Origin: Sinotaia quadrata
Lineage: Eukaryota > Mollusca > Gastropoda > Architaenioglossa > Viviparidae
DNA: 64,000 nt
Assembly (NCBI GenBank): GCA_028829895.1
Contig: CM054183.1
Location: 13,644,975 to 13,708,974 of the forward strand
Direction: 5' to 3'
The position numbers and the translations under genes are program-made. This document shows positions 60,518 through 64,000 of this stretch, one piece after another. Each line of letters begins with the position of its first letter. Within the stretch, counting starts at the first letter, position 1. The notes beneath the pieces were generated by a model that had not been told where the DNA came from, did not search any database, and saw only the letters and a list, made by a program, of their open reading frames with translations.

Positions 60518-61170
60518 GAGAGCTGGAAGGAAGGAGAGAGAGAAAATGAGAAGGGAAGGGAGGGAAGAGACAGATCGGAGAAGGAAAGGGTAATGTTAGA
60601 ACTCGAACTGTTTATTCGACTTAACGCTGCGACAAGAATACTCCGCGACAGAAAGGTTAAATACATTTTTAGTTTTAAAAAAAAAATCGATCAGAAACTG
60701 AGCCTGATAAGCCAGTCTCAAGTTTTAATTTGTCAAAGTTTTGGTGATATACTGTAAAATACGTGAAGTAGTGCAAGATCTATTTTCGTCATAATCCACT
60801 AACCGTGAAATAAACGAAGCTGTGCAAGTTCTATTTTCGTCATAATCCACTAACCCAGTTAATAAGTAGACACCAGAAAGAAGGACGATAATTCAAACAG
60901 CAAATGTATGAAGTACAAAGTATATAAAAAAATGTCTGTAAAGGGCGAGAAAAAGAGATCAGCTGGTCTCAGTGCCGTTTTCGGACATCCATTAGTATAT
61001 GGAACTTTAGTCGTCATTTTATTCTGGAACTGTCTTAGCTGTAATAGACCTGTTAACTTTTGGTGCTTTTGTAAATGAGATATGTTTTAGATAATATTCA
61101 TTAATCAGTTTGTTTTTCTAGTTCTCGGTCATCTTTTTAGTATATCTTTTAATTTTGTCTTTACTGCAGT
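60511..61170. other. Non-coding, with a roughly 53-bp duplication
   Basis: Two units containing CTATTTTCGTCATAATCCAC lie at about 60,755-60,860. No gene seen. Confidence 0.6.
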
Positions 61171-61386
<216 letters not shown>

Positions 61387-62071
61387 TATAATAATAATCA
61401 GAACCAGCAGGGCATTACGTCACAGATTGACTTATTAGATGAAAGATTGATTGACGCTGATGTATAGATGTACCTATGCCAATATTGATCATAGACCATT
61501 GAAAAATAAGATTCTTTATCTAAAGTTTAATTTGCCATGCCCAAACTCTCAGTTCCTATATGACAAGTACCTGTATTATTTTTAAAAGAAAGCTTTTAAG
61601 AAACGACTTTTTTTTTAGCTGGTGTCAAGATTGGAATTAAGTAACGTGTTCCTTAAGAACTCAGGTACTATAAGTGTCTGCAAGTGAACAAATAAAGAAA
61701 TAAATAAGCCAAGAAGCAAGTTAATCAATAAGCATGCAAGCAAACAATATAAACAAACTGGGAGAGGAGAGCTTAATAGATTAATAATTCACCTAATTAA
61801 CCCCATTCCCCAACCCCACCCTTTTATAAGTGCGGGAGTGAAATTTCCGTCTGTCTCCGTGCCTCATTAATGAACAACAACTTTTCCCGAATTGTTACCG
61901 GATTCAAACTACCTATGTCAAGTTATGCACCAGTATCCAGGCTATAGCCCATACAGATTTGGCCTTCACACATTTCTCCCTGAGAGTACATTAACTGAAG
62001 ATATATAGGTGTCGGGTTAATAAATAAATAAACTTTCGTCCCGCCAACCAATCTATATATCTATTTCCTGA
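61387..62071. other. Non-coding stretch, no gene seen
   Basis: No recognisable coding or RNA feature. Confidence 0.5.
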
Positions 62072-62437
62072 AGATATCATAAGTCATAACTTATAAGACA
62101 TCATAAGTCATAACTTATAAGATATCATAAGTCATAACTTATAAGACATTATAAGTCATAACTTATAAGACATCATAAGTCATAACTTATAAGACATCAT
62201 AAGTCATAACTTATAAGACATCATAAGTCATAACTTATAAGATATCATAAGTCATAACTTATAAGACATCATAAGTCATAACTTATAAGATATCATAAGT
62301 CATAACTTATAAGACATCATAAGTCATAACTTATAAGACATCATAAGTCATAACTTATAAGATATCATAAGTCATAACTTATAAGATATCATAACTTATA
62401 AGACATCATAAGTCATAACTTATAAGATATCATAACT
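62072..62437 (+). repeat. 24-bp minisatellite with internal dyads, about 15 units
   Basis: Thirteen consecutive 24-bp units (AGAYATCATAAGTCATAACT plus TATA), a 17-bp shortened unit at 62,384, one more full unit and a partial. Each unit contains ATAAGT-CATA-ACTTAT, so each can form a small hairpin. AGACAT and AGATAT variants are mixed. Confidence 0.95.
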
Positions 62438-62555
62438 TTATAACTTATCAAATTAAAAAGCGTAAGTGTTAACAACAACAAAAATTATTGAAACAAAATA
62501 AAAAAAACATTAGCGGCTACAAATTTGTACCTATAGAAACATGCCACACCCAACT

Positions 62556-62831
62556 AACAACAAATCACGCTATTAATCAAACATTAAACAACAAATCACG
62601 CTATTAGTCAAACATTAAACAACAAATCACGCTATTAATCAAGCACTAAACAACAAATCACGCTATTAATCAAACATTAAACAACAAATCACGCTATTAA
62701 TCAAACACTAAACAACAAATCACGCTATTAATCAAACATTAAACAACAAATCACGCTATTAATCAAACACTAAACAACAAATCACGCTATTAATAAAAAA
62801 AACAACAAATCACGCTATTAATCAACCACTA
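62556..62831 (+). repeat. 31-bp minisatellite, 9 units
   Basis: Units start AACAACAAATCACGCTATTA every 31 bases (62,556, 62,587, 62,618 and on); the eighth is 28 bp. Units abut directly without spacers. Confidence 0.96.
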
Positions 62832-63494
62832 AACAATCTAAATCAGTTCACTCTGTTTGATGCGTATTCAGCACATGGTTTTGTCATAAAGAAAGAAAAA
62901 GAAAGAATTAATCTTTAAAGTCATTGTGTATTTTTCTAGTTCCTAACATATTCAGTGTTTAGTTTTTCACTTCCATAAAAGTATACTTTGATGAAAGAAA
63001 TCAATACTGCAGGAGTAAGAAAAGAAAATCACAACAGAGGCAAATTTATAAGAGGGTGCATAAACTGGACGGAATTCATGTTTGGTATTTTTTGCTGGTT
63101 AGTTTCTTTGAATCCTCTTTCACTTTACAATAGACACGAGGGCCTGTTCACAGTCATGAATATCTAGATTAGCTGTCACTGAGATCTAGCAACAGAAAAG
63201 CAGACACTCAGATTGTCCAAGCCGGTGCCATGTGTCAGGATCACAAGTGGACTAGAAAATGAATATGAAAGTAGAGTATTTATGCCAGAACAAGCTATAA
63301 CCTTAATCCCTTAAGCTGATTAGTATGCACTAAAAGGGTGGTTACAGAGAAAGTCTGAAGGAATCACAGAAATCCCTCTAGAGACGAAAGTTGTTCACCC
63401 GGAGTGACATAGTGATAGTTAACACACTATGACTTGAACAAGAAGTAGTACATATCGGTCGAACGGCATCGTATTCTTTAAGCGTGGGATTTTA
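62832..63494. other. AT-rich, no gene seen
   Basis: No coding signal or repeat recognised. Confidence 0.5.
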
Positions 63495-63506
63495 CGCGCG
63501 CGCGCG

Positions 63507-63555
<49 letters not shown>

Positions 63556-63590
63556 AGACACACACAGGCACACACACACATACACACACA
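63495..63590. repeat. (CG)n(CA)n microsatellite
   Basis: Short CG run followed by CA units with a few interruptions. Confidence 0.93.
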
Positions 63591-63679
63591 GAGAAAAAGG
63601 ATAACAAAAGTTGCGAAAGAGATTGTTGACATTTCCACTTCCGATTTAGCCTAAGGGCTGCTCGTATTAGATTGCCATA

Positions 63680-63960
63680 GAAAGACATCGGACAGGTAGA
63701 TATAGAAAGACAGCCAGCCGGGTAGGTGGAGAGCTAGTTAGATGGACGGACAAATAGATAGATAGACAGGCAGATAAACACAAATACAGATAGAGATAAA
63801 CAGGCAGGTAGATGAATAAATAGACGGGTTGATAGAAAGAAAGGCAGACACACAGGCAAATGTATAGACACATAAAACAAATATGTAGTTAGATAGACTC
63901 AGGAATTCAGTAGATAAATGGATAAATAGTTGACAGATAGATAGATAGATAGTCGAATAG
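63680..63960. repeat. Degenerate GATA-rich repeat
   Basis: Irregular GATAGA, GACAGGCAG and ATAGATAG phrases, probably a decayed tetranucleotide repeat; it is the complement-type counterpart of the (ATCT)n at 61.2 kb. Confidence 0.75.
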
Positions 63961-64000
63961 AAAGATAATATTCTGAAATGATAAATATTCAAATAAATAA

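Noticed and set aside
62556..62831. CRISPR-like regular direct repeats
   Set aside because: Units of 31 bp abut each other with no unique spacers, and the context is eukaryotic; it is a minisatellite. The same applies to the 24-bp array at 62.1 kb and the 22-bp array at 8.4 kb.

Overview
This is an AT-rich animal nuclear window. Long non-coding stretches, dense micro- and minisatellites, one spliced gene and several transposable elements point to a metazoan genome. The gene's protein and the repeat content suggest a marine invertebrate, most plausibly a mollusc, but the sequence alone does not prove the taxon. There are no operons, ribosome binding sites, CRISPR arrays or convincing tRNA or rRNA genes, and most open frames are chance or low-complexity frames.

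Layout. 0-21 kb is gene-free. It holds copies of an unclassified dispersed repeat (called family A here; copies near 1.6-2.8, 3.4-6.2, 13.8-14.8 and 14.8-17.2 kb) and a dense set of minisatellites (8.4, 9.4, 9.8, 12.0, 17.5, 18.3 and 19.1-20.9 kb). 21-29.7 kb is AT-rich unique-looking sequence downstream of the only host gene. That gene, on the minus strand at 34.7-29.8 kb, encodes a tyrosylprotein sulfotransferase (TPST): two coding exons around a 3.7 kb intron and a predicted 431-residue Golgi type II membrane enzyme. A CpG-rich patch with a splice-donor-like end near 39.4-39.6 kb may be its first non-coding exon or promoter. A higher-order minisatellite at 36.3-36.85 kb abuts another family A copy.

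43.6-44.2 kb carries two 3'-terminal non-LTR retrotransposon (LINE) fragments tail to tail, forming a hairpin-capable inverted repeat. 46.2-54.7 kb is an apparently complete, very young LTR retrotransposon on the minus strand: two 1,737-bp LTRs differing at one base by eye, a 5-bp target duplication GGTAA, a PBS, a PPT and one uninterrupted 1,471-codon gag-pol frame. Its enzymes are Ty3/gypsy type, but integrase precedes reverse transcriptase and RNase H. This copia-like order is characteristic of the Gmr1-like group and is the most notable item in the window. 55-64 kb holds further minisatellites (41, 60, 39, 24 and 31 bp units), another family A copy and long microsatellites.

The host gene and the transposon have no evident functional link. 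The element lies about 11.5 kb upstream of the TPST start codon, in the same orientation.
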